From contig NZ_JAKZLA010000002.1 of assembly GCF_022808775.1 (NCBI RefSeq), positions 1 to 64,000 on the forward strand: DNA of 64,000 bases, read 5' to 3'. This stretch comes from Geothrix terrae (GTDB lineage: Bacteria; Acidobacteriota; Holophagae; Holophagales; Holophagaceae). Position 1 is the stretch's first letter. The number at the start of each line of letters is the position of its first letter. This document shows positions 38,343-47,544 of the stretch, piece by piece. The position numbers were made by a program, and so were the translations under genes. The notes under the pieces are model-generated. The model did no database searches. It saw only the letters and a list, made by a program, of their open reading frames with translations, and was not told where the DNA came from.

Positions 38343-39767
38343 ATGTCCCGCACCAGCTCCCGGGCCAGCTCCTGGGCCCGCTCCTGGACCATTGGCGCCC
38401 CCCGTGCCCTCGGCCGGGGCCGGGTGCTCTCCCTCACCCTGCTGACCGCTGGCACCGCCTGGACCCAGGTTCCTCCTCCCGCCACCTCCTCCACCACGGC
38501 GGCGCCGGTCAGCGCCTACCCCACCGTGCAGCTCACGCTGGCCCAGGCCCTCAAGACCGCCCTGGAGCAGAATCCTCGACTGCAGCAGTCGCTCCTGACC
38601 ATCGCCGAGAGCGGGGATGACCGCCGGGCGGCCGCCGCGGCCCTCATGCCCCAGGTGAGCGCCCAGGCCTTCGGCCAGCGCAACAAGTACAACCTGGACG
38701 CGCTGATGGGCCTGCCGCAGCCCGGTGGACCCGAGGTGGTGGGTCCATACAACTGGGGCCAGGTGGGCGTGGAGGCCCAGGTCTCCCTGTTCGACCTCAG
38801 CCTCTGGAAGAAGTGGCGGGCCTCCCGCCATGCGGAAGACGCCGCCCGCGCCCAGGGCCGCGCCGTGCGCGAGGAGATCGCCGCCCTGGTGGTGGGCCAG
38901 TACCTGCACGCGCTGCGCGCGGCGGCCTCGGTGAAGGCGGGAGAATCCCGCGTGGAGCTGGCGGAAGCCCTGGCCAAGCTGGCCGAGAACCAGCAGAAGC
39001 AAGGTGTGGGCACCAGGCTCGATACGCTGCGGTCCCAGGTGCAGCTGCAGACCGAGCGCCAGCGCCTCATCCAGGCCCAGACCCAGCGCACCACCGCCCT
39101 GGCCGGCTTGGGCCGGCTGCTGGACCTGACACCCGGAACCCGCATCGAGCTGGCCGACAGCCTCTCGGCGCCCGCCCTGCCCACGGACGGCTTCGAGGCG
39201 GCCTACCAGGCCGGCCTGACCCAGCGCCCGGAGCTCGCGGCCCTCGATGCCCGCGAAAAGGCCGCCGAGAACTTGCGCCAGGCCGCCCAGGGCCTCCGTC
39301 TGCCCACCCTCGTCGCCAGCGGGACCTACGGCACCACGGGCCTCCAGTCCGAGTCCTGGACCCACACCTACCAGATTTCGCTGGGCCTCCGCGTGCCCCT
39401 CTTCACGGGCGGCCTGGTGTCCTCCCATGTGTCCCGCGCCAAGTCCGAGCAGGCCCGCGTGCAGGAAGCACGTCGCGAGGTGCGCGCCCAGGTGGGATAC
39501 GAAGTCCAGGTGGCGCAGGCCGAGCTGGAAGCCGCGACCCACGAGGTGGAGGTCGCCAACCTCGCCGTGAGCCTGTCCACCGAGGCCCTCACCCAGGCCC
39601 GGCACCGGTTCGAAGCCGGCGTGAGCAACAACATCGAAGTGATCAACGCCCAGGACGAGCTGGCCCGCGCGAACGACAACCAGATCAACGCCCTCTACCG
39701 CCTCAACCAGTCCCGCGTGGACCTGGCCCGCGCCACCGGCCAGCTTGAACAGACCTTCGCCCGCTGA
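38343..39767 (+). CDS. TolC-like outer-membrane efflux channel
   Basis: This protein has 474 residues with an N-terminal export signal (VLSLTLLTAGTAW) and two OEP-type repeats made of long Ala/Gln/Glu-rich helices and short strands (about residues 55-265 and 275-470). The ATG was chosen for GGAGG 5 nt upstream; an ATG at 38301 overlapping the marR stop would add 14 residues. It forms the outer-membrane exit duct for the EmrAB pump that follows. The next gene's start lies 11 nt downstream. Confidence 0.9.
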   Translation: MSRTSSRASSWARSWTIGAPRALGRGRVLSLTLLTAGTAWTQVPPPATSSTTAAPVSAYPTVQLTLAQALKTALEQNPRLQQSLLTIAESGDDRRAAAAALMPQVSAQAFGQRNKYNLDALMGLPQPGGPEVVGPYNWGQVGVEAQVSLFDLSLWKKWRASRHAEDAARAQGRAVREEIAALVVGQYLHALRAAASVKAGESRVELAEALAKLAENQQKQGVGTRLDTLRSQVQLQTERQRLIQAQTQRTTALAGLGRLLDLTPGTRIELADSLSAPALPTDGFEAAYQAGLTQRPELAALDAREKAAENLRQAAQGLRLPTLVASGTYGTTGLQSESWTHTYQISLGLRVPLFTGGLVSSHVSRAKSEQARVQEARREVRAQVGYEVQVAQAELEAATHEVEVANLAVSLSTEALTQARHRFEAGVSNNIEVINAQDELARANDNQINALYRLNQSRVDLARATGQLEQTFAR

Positions 39768-39778
39768 TGGAGACACCC

Positions 39779-40891
39779 ATGAACCAAGATGCTTCCCCCG
39801 TGACGGACACCCCCAGCGGCGCCGCAGCCGCCGGCATCTCCAAGGCCATGCGGGCCCTCTTCATCGGCACGCCCATCGTGCTCCTCCTCGGCGGCGGGCT
39901 GTGGCTCTACACCCGCAACCGCATGAGCACGGACGACGCCCAGGTGGACGGTCACCTGGTGCCGGTCTCCTGCCGCGTCTACGGCACCGTGGACAAGGTG
40001 CTGGTGGAGGACAACCAGGCCGTGAAGGCCGGCGACCCCCTGGTGGTCGTGGATCCCCGCGACATCCAGGCCCGGCTCGACCAGGCCCGGGCGGCCCTGG
40101 CCCAGGCCAAGGCCCAGGTCGAAGGCGCCAGGGCCGATCTTGAGCGGGCCCGGGTGGCCTTCCAGCAGGCCAAGGGCTCGGACCTGGAGACGGCCAAGGC
40201 CAACCTGGATTCCAAGAAGGCCAGCCTCGACAAAGCGAAGATGGACGTCCAGCGCATGAAGCCCCTGGCGGAACGCGAGGAGATCTCCGCCCAGCAGTTC
40301 GACGGCATCCGCACCCAGGCCGAAGTGGCCGACGGCGACTGGCGCGCCGCCCAGCAGAAGCTGGGCTCCCTCCAGCGCGAGGCGGACATCCGCCGCGTGG
40401 CCATGGGCGCGGCCGAGGCCCGCCTGGCGTCGGCCCAGGCCCAGGTGGAGCAGGCCCGCGCCGGCCAGGAGGGACTGGAACTGCAGCTCGGGTACACGAA
40501 GATCCTGGCGCCGGTGGATGGCGTCGTGACCCGCAAGTTCGTGGAGGCCGGGCAGACCATCCAGCCGGGCCAGGGCCTGATGACGCTGATCCCGCTGCAC
40601 CAGACCTGGGTGACGGCCAACTTCAAGGAGACCCAGCTCGCGAAGATGAAGCCCGGTCAGGAGGCCGAGGTCAAGGTGGACATGAACGGCATGGTGCTCA
40701 AGGGCCACGTGGATTCCATCGCCGGCTCCACCGGCTCGCGCATGAGCCTGCTGCCCCCCGAGAACGCCGTGGGCAACTTCGTGAAGGTCGTCCAGCGCAT
40801 CCCCGTGAAGATCCACATCGACGAATCCGAAGCTCAGAAGGTCGTCCTGCGCCCTGGCATGAACGTTGAAGCCACGGTGATCGTGAAGTGA
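39779..40891 (+). CDS. EmrA-like membrane-fusion protein
   Basis: This is a 370-residue periplasmic adaptor of the HlyD family. It has one N-terminal helix (about 26-44), the biotinyl-lipoyl strand, a long alpha-helical hairpin (about 90-215) and a beta-barrel (TKILAPVDGVVTRKFVEAGQ). The chosen ATG has GGAG 6 nt upstream; an ATG overlapping the tolC stop (39767) is an alternative. It links the DHA2 permease to the TolC channel. The end overlaps the next gene by 4 nt. Confidence 0.9.
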   Translation: MNQDASPVTDTPSGAAAAGISKAMRALFIGTPIVLLLGGGLWLYTRNRMSTDDAQVDGHLVPVSCRVYGTVDKVLVEDNQAVKAGDPLVVVDPRDIQARLDQARAALAQAKAQVEGARADLERARVAFQQAKGSDLETAKANLDSKKASLDKAKMDVQRMKPLAEREEISAQQFDGIRTQAEVADGDWRAAQQKLGSLQREADIRRVAMGAAEARLASAQAQVEQARAGQEGLELQLGYTKILAPVDGVVTRKFVEAGQTIQPGQGLMTLIPLHQTWVTANFKETQLAKMKPGQEAEVKVDMNGMVLKGHVDSIAGSTGSRMSLLPPENAVGNFVKVVQRIPVKIHIDESEAQKVVLRPGMNVEATVIVK

Positions 40892-42450
40892 CTCAGCACC
40901 GCCGCATCAACCCCTGGATCATCGCCCTCACGGTGATGATCGCGACCTTCATGGAGGTCCTCGACACCAGCGTGGCGAACGTGGCGCTCCCGCACATCGC
41001 GGGGGACCTGTCCGCCACGGTGGAGGAGACCACCTGGGTGCTGACCTCGTACCTGGTGGCCAACGCCGTGGTGCTGCCCCTGGGCGGTTACTTCTCCAGC
41101 CTCATGGGCCGCAAGCGGTTCTACCTCACCTGCGTGACCACCTTCACGGTCGCCTCGCTGCTCTGCGGCATCGCACCCTCGCTGGGCTGGCTCATCTTCT
41201 TCCGGGTGCTCCAGGGGTTGGGCGGCGGCGGCCTGCAGCCCATCTCCCAGGCCATCCTCGTCGAGACCTTCCCCCACGAGAAGCGCGGCGCCGCCATGGC
41301 CGTCTACGGCATGGGCGTGGTGCTGGCACCCATCATCGGGCCGGTGCTGGGCGGCTGGATCACGGACAACTTCAGCTGGCACTGGATCTTTCTCATCAAC
41401 ATCCCCGTGGGCTTCCTGTCCTTCACGCTCACCAGCGCCCTGGTGCAGGACCCCCCGACCTTCCCCCGCATCTCGCTCAAGGAGGGCGCGAAGTTCGACT
41501 ACTTCGGCATCGGCGTCCTCACCCTGGGCCTGGCCTCGCTGGAGATCGTGCTGGACGAGGGCCAGCGCAAGGACTGGTTCTCCTCGAACTTCATCGTCTT
41601 CTTCGCCATCATCGCCGCGGTGGCCCTGGTGTTCGCGGTCCTCTACGAGCTGCGCAAGACGCGGCCCATCGTGGACTTCCGGCTGATGAAGGACCGCACG
41701 TTCGCCGTGTCCATCCTCATGCTCTTCGTGCTGGGCTTCGTGCTCTACGGCAGCCTGGCCCTGCTGCCCATCTTCCTCCAGACCCTGCTGGGCTACACGG
41801 CCCTGCTGAGCGGCTGGGTGCTGAGCCCCGGCGGCCTGGCCATCATGCTGATGATGCCGGTGGTGGCGATGCTGCTGAAGAAGGTGGACACCCGCTGGCT
41901 CATCGGCATCGGCTTCTTCACCTGCGGCCTGGGCCTCATCCAGATGGCGGGCTTCAACCTCCAGGTGGACTTCCGCACGGCCATGTGGTCGCGCGTGGTG
42001 CAGAGCCTCGGCTTCGCCTTCCTCTTCATCCCCATCAACGTCTCCGCCTTCCAGCACATCCCCCATGAGAAGACGGCCTACGCCACCGGCCTCATGAACC
42101 TGGTGCGCAACATCGGCGGCAGCACGGGCATCGCCCTGGCCACCACCATGCTGGCCCGCCGGTCCCAGGTGCATCAGGCGAACCTCATCGGCCACCTGGC
42201 GCCGGGGAACCCGGCCTATCAGGGCTTCCTGGACCGCACCACCCAGCTGGGCGTCCTGCGCGGGGGGCTGTCGCCGGCGGACGCCGCCCACATGGCCCAG
42301 GGCGCCGCCTACGGCACCGTGGTGAGGCAATCCACCATGATGGCCTTCGCGGACACCTTCTGGTTCATGGGCATCCTCTGCTTCTGCCTCTTCCCCCTGC
42401 TATTCCTCATGCGGCGGAGCCTCGCCAGCGGCGACATGCCCCTGGAGTGA
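40888..42450 (+). CDS. EmrB-like DHA2 drug:H+ antiporter (MFS, 14 TM)
   Basis: This is a 520-residue inner-membrane multidrug transporter. Hallmarks are DTSVANVALPHIAGDLSA in helix 1, VLTSYLVANAVVLPLGGYFS, the LMGRKRFY loop and GPVLGGWITDNFSWHWIFLIN in helix 5, the DHA2 antiporter motif. The start is GTG within the emrA stop (GTGA), so translation is coupled. With the adaptor and TolC it forms a tripartite pump for hydrophobic compounds; substrates are unknown. Confidence 0.93.
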   Translation: MTQHRRINPWIIALTVMIATFMEVLDTSVANVALPHIAGDLSATVEETTWVLTSYLVANAVVLPLGGYFSSLMGRKRFYLTCVTTFTVASLLCGIAPSLGWLIFFRVLQGLGGGGLQPISQAILVETFPHEKRGAAMAVYGMGVVLAPIIGPVLGGWITDNFSWHWIFLINIPVGFLSFTLTSALVQDPPTFPRISLKEGAKFDYFGIGVLTLGLASLEIVLDEGQRKDWFSSNFIVFFAIIAAVALVFAVLYELRKTRPIVDFRLMKDRTFAVSILMLFVLGFVLYGSLALLPIFLQTLLGYTALLSGWVLSPGGLAIMLMMPVVAMLLKKVDTRWLIGIGFFTCGLGLIQMAGFNLQVDFRTAMWSRVVQSLGFAFLFIPINVSAFQHIPHEKTAYATGLMNLVRNIGGSTGIALATTMLARRSQVHQANLIGHLAPGNPAYQGFLDRTTQLGVLRGGLSPADAAHMAQGAAYGTVVRQSTMMAFADTFWFMGILCFCLFPLLFLMRRSLASGDMPLE

Positions 42451-42467
42451 GCGGGTACCATGGGCGG

Positions 42468-43136
42468 ATGTCCCTGCGAACCCTGCCCTCCTCGGAACGC
42501 GCCTTCGCCACCTTTGTCGTCCTGGCCCTGGGCGCCTTCCTCGCCGGCGGTCTGGCCTTCGCCGCGAAGCAGGAGCGACCGGCGGCGGCCGCACCCCCGG
42601 CCCGGTCCCGCCTGATCACCGTGCTGGAGGGCGTCATGGCGCCCAACACCAACCCCGCGCAGGTCGCGGTCTTCCGGACCTGGGTGCAGGGGGGCGCCAC
42701 GCGGGAGGGGTTCGCGCCCGTGGAGGCCATCGTCGCCAACAACTGCGCCAGCTGCCACGGTGATGGCGGCCAGTACCCGCGCCTCACGAGCTACGAGGAC
42801 CTTCGGCCCCTGGCCCTGGAGGAGACCTCGGAGAGCCTCTATGCCACGATCGGCGCCCGCGGCCTGCATCTCGCCGCCTTCCCCCTGGTGTTCCTGGCGG
42901 TGGCGGTCCTCTACCTGCGGCGGATCACCTGGCCGGGCCGCCACCTCCTCATGGGGGGCTGCGCGGTGGCCGTGCTGTTCGACGCCACCCTCTGGTGGAT
43001 GCGCCAGGGCCACCCGGGCACCGCGTGGGCGCCCTGGGTGGCCCTGGGACTGCTGGCCGCGGCCTACCTGGCCGCGGCGGCCTTCGTGCTGATGGAGGTC
43101 TGGCGCGGGCCGGACGAGGAGTCTATTGAGCTGTAG
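42468..43136 (+). CDS. membrane-anchored mono-haem c-type cytochrome
   Basis: This protein has 222 residues. An N-terminal signal anchor (about 14-34) precedes a small periplasmic domain containing one haem c site, CASCH, at about residue 93. The second half has three transmembrane helices (about 127-145, 155-173, 184-206). Haem attached outside the membrane and helices within it suggest an electron-transfer membrane subunit. I do not recognise the family. The gene follows the efflux operon and its 3' end overlaps the convergent rubrerythrin-like gene by 14 bp. The ribosome site is weak. Confidence 0.7.
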   Translation: MSLRTLPSSERAFATFVVLALGAFLAGGLAFAAKQERPAAAAPPARSRLITVLEGVMAPNTNPAQVAVFRTWVQGGATREGFAPVEAIVANNCASCHGDGGQYPRLTSYEDLRPLALEETSESLYATIGARGLHLAAFPLVFLAVAVLYLRRITWPGRHLLMGGCAVAVLFDATLWWMRQGHPGTAWAPWVALGLLAAAYLAAAAFVLMEVWRGPDEESIEL

Positions 43137-43644
43137 GCTCGTCGACGAAATCGTCGTCGGAGAGGCCGCTGTCCGGAGGGAGCTTGGCCAGCTCGGCCTT
43201 GACGAGGGCCTGGTGCTGCACCTCCTCGTCGCGGAGCTCTTCGAAGAGGGCGCGGACTCGCGCATCCTTCAGGGCTGGGAGGGCCGCCACGAAGAATGCG
43301 TGGGCCTTGACCTCGGAGGCCAGGGCCGCCTTCATGGCCTGGCGCGGGCTCATGAAGGCCCGGGCCTGGTCGTAGTCAGGGGCCTCCACCTCGAAGACCA
43401 TGGCCCGGGTGATCGTGGGCGTCACACCATCAAACAGCTGGCTCCGGCGATCGGCCAGCTCCTGTCCGTGCTTGGCCTCGTTCACCGCCATGAGGCGGAA
43501 GAACCTGGCGGCATCCGGCGTCCGGTGCTGGTCCATCTGCGCTGCGAATTCCTCGTAGCGCTCTTTGGCCTCGTCCTCGATCAGGACCGCCAGATCGAGG
43601 GCATCCATCAGGCTCAGGCTGGCGAAATCGATCCGTGCGGCCAT
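43123..43644 (-). CDS. rubrerythrin/ferritin-like diiron protein
   Basis: This protein has 173 residues and is mostly helical. A four-helix-bundle pattern with paired carboxylate/His ligands is visible: LIEDEAKERYEEF, VNEAKHGQEL, ASEVKAHAFF and LRDEEVQHQALV. These are the E...ExxH repeats of the rubrerythrin/ferritin superfamily. There is no C-terminal rubredoxin domain. It likely handles peroxide or iron. GGGAGG lies 4 nt before the ATG. It starts 11 bp after the korB stop on the same strand, so it may be the distal gene of the 2-oxoacid:ferredoxin oxidoreductase operon, where oxygen protection would make sense. Confidence 0.82.
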   Translation of the reverse strand: MAARIDFASLSLMDALDLAVLIEDEAKERYEEFAAQMDQHRTPDAARFFRLMAVNEAKHGQELADRRSQLFDGVTPTITRAMVFEVEAPDYDQARAFMSPRQAMKAALASEVKAHAFFVAALPALKDARVRALFEELRDEEVQHQALVKAELAKLPPDSGLSDDDFVDEPTAQ

Positions 43645-43655
43645 GGGGCCTCCCG

Positions 43656-44531
43656 TCACTTCTTGATGAAGAGATCCAGGATGCGCTCCTTGGGGAGGGC
43701 GCCCTGGGACAACTGGGCCTGACGCTCGCGGATCAGGGCGTCATAGGTCGGCGGCGGCTCGGGGTTCTTGTAGAACACGCCGAGGTGCAGCTTCTCGCCG
43801 TAGTGCTGGGCCAGGTCCATGGCCGCCAGCCGGTCGGCCGGGTTGTGGCCGATGGCCGCGAGGTTCTCGCTGATGGCCTTGAGGCCCTTGATCTGCTGGG
43901 CCTCCTCGCCGTAGGTGACGCAGGGGGACTGGACGTTCACGAAGGCGAAGCCGGGGTAGCGGATGGCCTCCTCGAGGGTGGCGGCCATGCCCGCCAGGTC
44001 CGTGGGCGAGGCCTGGGCCACGAAGCCCGCGCCGTAGGCCAGCACGTAGAGGAGCGGATTGACGGGGTTCTCAAGGCTCCCGTAGGGCGAGGTGCAGGTG
44101 GTGCGGCCCTTCTGGGAGGTGGGCGAGAGCTGGCCCTTGGTGAGGCCGTAGATCTGGTTGTCCATCACGATGTAGGTGATGTCGATGTTGCGGCGGATCA
44201 GGTGGGCGATGTGGCCGCCGCCGATGGAGAAGCCGTCGCCGTCGCCGCCCGCCGCCAGCACCAGCAGGTCGGGGTTGGCCAGCTTGATGCCCTGGGCGAT
44301 GGGCAGAGCCCGGCCGTGGACAGTGTTGAAGCCGTAGGCCGTGGTGTAGCCCGGGATGCGGCTGGAGCAGCCGATGCCCGAGATGAAGGCGACCTCATGG
44401 GGCGGGCGTCCGATGGCGGCCAGGGCGCGGTAGATGCCCTGCACCACGGAGTAGTCGCCGCATCCGGGGCACCAGATGGGCTTCAGGTCGCTCTTGTAGT
44501 CCTTCGCTTGGAATTCGCAGGTGGCGCTCAT
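43656..44531 (-). CDS. korB: 2-oxoacid:ferredoxin oxidoreductase, beta subunit
   Basis: This is the thiamine-diphosphate-binding subunit (291 residues) of an oxygen-sensitive enzyme that oxidatively decarboxylates a 2-oxoacid to acyl-CoA and reduces ferredoxin. It has IWCPGCGD (about residue 19), SGIGCSS, the ThDP motif GGDGDGFSIGGGH through MDNQIYGLTKGQ, and TSPYGSLENP. 2-Oxoglutarate is the likely substrate, but pyruvate or other oxoacids are not excluded. GAGG precedes the start. korA ends 8 bp upstream. No ferredoxin subunit gene accompanies the pair. Confidence 0.9.
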   Translation of the reverse strand: MSATCEFQAKDYKSDLKPIWCPGCGDYSVVQGIYRALAAIGRPPHEVAFISGIGCSSRIPGYTTAYGFNTVHGRALPIAQGIKLANPDLLVLAAGGDGDGFSIGGGHIAHLIRRNIDITYIVMDNQIYGLTKGQLSPTSQKGRTTCTSPYGSLENPVNPLLYVLAYGAGFVAQASPTDLAGMAATLEEAIRYPGFAFVNVQSPCVTYGEEAQQIKGLKAISENLAAIGHNPADRLAAMDLAQHYGEKLHLGVFYKNPEPPPTYDALIRERQAQLSQGALPKERILDLFIKK

Positions 44532-44539
44532 GATCGACC

Positions 44540-46330
44540 TCACTCCTGGGGCTGAAGCTTGCCCTCGTGGCTGCGCTGCAGCTCCGAGAGGAGATGGTGG
44601 AGGGCCGCGACGATCTCGCCGGGCAGGAAGGGGTTCGCGCCGCTGCGGGCCAGGGACTGCAGGCCCTTGGGCAGGTCGAGGTGCATGCGCAGCACCTTGA
44701 ACGTCTGGGCCAGGTGGGACTGCTCGACCACGAGCCCCTTCTGCACCGAGGCGAAGAAGTCGCGGTAGGTCTGCTCGGCCACCGGGTAGAGCAGGTAGGG
44801 CACCATGAGCTTCACGTCCAGGCCTTCGGCCTGGGCCATCTGCAGCGCCTCTCGGCAGACGCCGGCCACGCTGCCCCAGGCCACCAGGGCCAGGGGGGCG
44901 TCGGGGTTGCCGGTGATCTCGAAGAGGTCCTTGCGCTCCTTCAGGGGATCCAGCTTCTTGATGCGCTTGTCGTTCATGCGCTGGTGGACGGAGCCGCTGT
45001 TCGTGGGCGCGCCGGATTCCACGTGCTCGATGCCGGAGGCCAGGTAGGTGCCGCCCAGCATGCCCGGATGGCTGATGGGGCTGATGTGGTTCTCGGTCTG
45101 CTTGAACCGCTTGTAGTCCTGCAGGTCCGCCCCGGTGGGGACCAGGCGGTTGATGATCTTGAACTGGCTGGTGTCGATGGGATCCAGCGTCTCCTTGCGG
45201 GAGGCGATCTCCTGGTCGGAGAGGATGATCACCGGCGTCTGGTAGTACTCGGCGATGTTGAAGGCCTCCACGGTGGTGCGGAACATGTCGGCCACGGAGG
45301 TGGGGGCTAGCACGGGGCGGATCACGTCGCCGTGGGCGGAGAAGGCCGCCGCGAAGAGGTCGGACTGCTCGGTCTTGGTGGGCAGGCCCGTGGAGGGGCC
45401 GCCGCGCTGCACATCGACGATCACGAGCGGCAGCTCGGCGATGCTGGCGAGGCCCATCATCTCGGACTTCAGGGAGAGGCCGGGGCCGCTGGTGGCGGTC
45501 ATGGCCTTCTTGCCCGCGAAGGAGGCGCCCACCGCGGAGCCGATGCCCGCGATCTCGTCCTCTGCCTGCAGCACGGCGCCGCCGTACTTCCAGACGTGGT
45601 TGGTGAAGAACTGCATGATCTCGGTGGAGGGCGTGATCGGGTAGCCGCCGAAGAACTGGCATCCGGCGAAGAGGGCGGCGGCCGCGCACATGTCGTTGCC
45701 GTCGGTCAGGAGCTTCACGGCGCCCTTGCTCGAGGAAGGCACGACGGTCATGTCGGCCTTGAGCGGATGGGACTTCGCGAAGGCCACGCCCGCGTCGAAG
45801 GCCTTCTGGTTGGCTTCGACGAGCTCCTGGCTCTTCTTGGCCAGCTTCTTCGAGATGCCCTTCATCACGGCTTCGCCGCCGATGCCGAACCAGCCGGCGA
45901 TGAGGCCCAGCACCACGGTGTTCTTCGCGCGCTCGGTGCCGGCAGTCTCCTTGGCCATGGCGGCGATGGGCACGGCGATGACCTGCAGGGGCGTCACGCC
46001 CACCAGGGGGATCTGGTTCTCGGGCACGCCCGTGGCGGCCTCGTAGATCACCACGGTGGTGCCGGCCACGGGGAGCTCGGCGCCGAACTTGAGGAAGTCC
46101 TCCCAGTTCAGGGCCACGGCCACGTCCAGGTTGCCGCCGGGGTTCAGGACCGGGTCCGTGCTGATGCGCACGCGGCAGGAGGACTCCCCGCCGCGGATCT
46201 GGGAGCCGAAGCTCTTGGTCATCACGCCGTGATAACCCTCCGCCGAAGCAGCCTGGAGAAGGGAGTCGCCGGCAGAGACGATGCCATCGCCTCCTGAACC
46301 GGCCATTCCGAAGACAAGATCCTTGCGCAT
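44540..46330 (-). CDS. korA: 2-oxoacid:ferredoxin oxidoreductase, fused gamma-alpha subunit
   Basis: This protein has 596 residues. The N-terminal gamma domain (about 1-190, with GMAGSGGDGIVSAGD and SFGSQIRGGES) is joined to the alpha domain (about 215-590, with GGYPITPSTEI, QAEDEIAGIGSAVGASFAG and TSGPGLSLKSEM), as in two-subunit KorAB enzymes. The ATG was chosen for GAGG 5 nt upstream and family alignment; 37 upstream codons are open but lack a site. It works with KorB to supply low-potential electrons and may run in the reductive direction. Confidence 0.92.
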   Translation of the reverse strand: MRKDLVFGMAGSGGDGIVSAGDSLLQAASAEGYHGVMTKSFGSQIRGGESSCRVRISTDPVLNPGGNLDVAVALNWEDFLKFGAELPVAGTTVVIYEAATGVPENQIPLVGVTPLQVIAVPIAAMAKETAGTERAKNTVVLGLIAGWFGIGGEAVMKGISKKLAKKSQELVEANQKAFDAGVAFAKSHPLKADMTVVPSSSKGAVKLLTDGNDMCAAAALFAGCQFFGGYPITPSTEIMQFFTNHVWKYGGAVLQAEDEIAGIGSAVGASFAGKKAMTATSGPGLSLKSEMMGLASIAELPLVIVDVQRGGPSTGLPTKTEQSDLFAAAFSAHGDVIRPVLAPTSVADMFRTTVEAFNIAEYYQTPVIILSDQEIASRKETLDPIDTSQFKIINRLVPTGADLQDYKRFKQTENHISPISHPGMLGGTYLASGIEHVESGAPTNSGSVHQRMNDKRIKKLDPLKERKDLFEITGNPDAPLALVAWGSVAGVCREALQMAQAEGLDVKLMVPYLLYPVAEQTYRDFFASVQKGLVVEQSHLAQTFKVLRMHLDLPKGLQSLARSGANPFLPGEIVAALHHLLSELQRSHEGKLQPQE

Positions 46331-46455
46331 GGGCACCTCGGACTGAGGGTGATGTGCGCAGCACCGGGCCACATTCCGCCGCCCGCCGCCGCCCACTGGA
46401 AGACGCAGTGTCGTTCCATCCACCCTACCCCCGGGGGGCATTGCTTTTCATCACA

Positions 46456-46472
46456 CCTTCCCGGCGGGAAGG
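46456..46472 (-). terminator. weak hairpin downstream of fabD
   Basis: CCTTCCC-GGC-GGGAAGG is a perfect 7-bp stem with a 3-nt loop, 16 bp after the fabD stop. No T-tract follows on the minus strand. It may end or protect the fabD transcript before korA. Confidence 0.35.
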
Positions 46473-46488
46473 CCCTGCCATTGCGGTG

Positions 46489-47427
46489 TCAGCCCAGCTG
46501 GGCGAGGTCCTCGGGGGCGCCAAGGCTCAGCGCGGTCACCTCCAGGCCCCGCTCCTTGGCCTGCCGCTTCACCAGGCCCGCCAGGACCTTGCCCGGACCC
46601 AGCTCGAAGTAGGAGGTGACGCCCTGGTCCAGCAGCAGGTCCAGGGTGGCCTGCCAGCGCACGGCGCCGGGAATCTGGCGCACCAGGCCATTGCGCAGCG
46701 CCTCGGGTTCTGAGATCGCGGCTGCGTCCACGTTGTTCACCAGGGGGCAGATGGGCGCCTTGAACGTCAGGCCCCGCAGGATGGGTTCCATGCGAGCCTG
46801 GGCGGGCTCCATGAGGGGCGAATGGAAGGGCGCGCTCACCGGCAGCTTCATGGCCTTGCGCCCGCCGCGGGTCTTGGCGGCCTCCAGGGCCGCGTCCACG
46901 GCCTCGGCGTGGCCGGCGATGACGATCTGGCCGGGACCGTTGAAGTTGGCGGGCACCACGATCTTCCCGGTCGCGGCGGCGGCCTCGGCGCAGCTGGCCT
47001 CCACATCCGCCTGGCTCATGCCCAGGATGGCCGCCATGGCGCCCACGCCCACGGGCACGGCCTCCTGCATGGCCCGGCCGCGCTCGCGCACGGTGCGGAC
47101 CGCGTCCTGGAAGCCCAGCGCGCCCAGCGCCACGAGGGCGCTGTACTCGCCCAGGGAATGCCCCGCGGCGAAATCGGGCTTCGGCAGGCGGTGGGCCCAG
47201 GCGCGCACCACCATGGTGCTGTGGGTCAGGATGGCGGGCTGCGTGTGCTCCGTCAGCTTCAGCGTGTCTTCCGGCCCCTCGGCCATGAGCTTCGAGATCG
47301 GGAAACCCAGGGCCGCGTCCGCGTCCTGGAGGACGGCCCGCGCCGCCGGCTCGGCCTCCGCCAGCGCCACGCCCATGCCCACCGCCTGCGAGCCCTGCCC
47401 CGGAAACAGCCACGCCACTTTGCTCAT
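46489..47427 (-). CDS. fabD: malonyl-CoA:ACP transacylase
   Basis: It transfers malonyl groups from CoA to acyl carrier protein for fatty acid synthesis. It has 312 residues with FPGQGSQAVGMG at the N-terminus, nucleophile S91 in GHSLGEYSAL, the R/H region (SAPFHSPLM) and the C-terminal ELGPGKVLAGL signature. GGAGG lies 5 nt before the ATG; an upstream ATG six codons earlier lacks it. It follows plsX on the same strand with a long inverted repeat between them. Confidence 0.95.
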   Translation of the reverse strand: MSKVAWLFPGQGSQAVGMGVALAEAEPAARAVLQDADAALGFPISKLMAEGPEDTLKLTEHTQPAILTHSTMVVRAWAHRLPKPDFAAGHSLGEYSALVALGALGFQDAVRTVRERGRAMQEAVPVGVGAMAAILGMSQADVEASCAEAAAATGKIVVPANFNGPGQIVIAGHAEAVDAALEAAKTRGGRKAMKLPVSAPFHSPLMEPAQARMEPILRGLTFKAPICPLVNNVDAAAISEPEALRNGLVRQIPGAVRWQATLDLLLDQGVTSYFELGPGKVLAGLVKRQAKERGLEVTALSLGAPEDLAQLG

Positions 47428-47461
47428 GACAACCTCCAACCTCAAACCTAGAAAACGGATT

Positions 47462-47526
47462 CACCACGAAGACAGGAAGACCACGAAGGAGAGGGTTTGT
47501 TTCGTGGTCTTCCTGTCTTCGTGGTG
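47462..47526. repeat. long inverted repeat, family B (26-bp perfect arms)
   Basis: Arms 47462-47487 and 47501-47526 are perfectly complementary over 26 bp with a 13-nt loop. The sequence begins CACCACGAAGACAGGAAG and is shared with the element at 21929-22004. It lies between plsX and fabD, genes of one pathway on one strand, and would form a very stable hairpin in any read-through mRNA. Confidence 0.92.
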
Positions 47527-47544
47527 GATGCTTTTGCCCTTGAA

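Noticed and set aside
46456-46472. Strong terminator between korA and fabD
   Set aside because: The hairpin is perfect but short and has no T-tract in the needed direction; listed only with low confidence.
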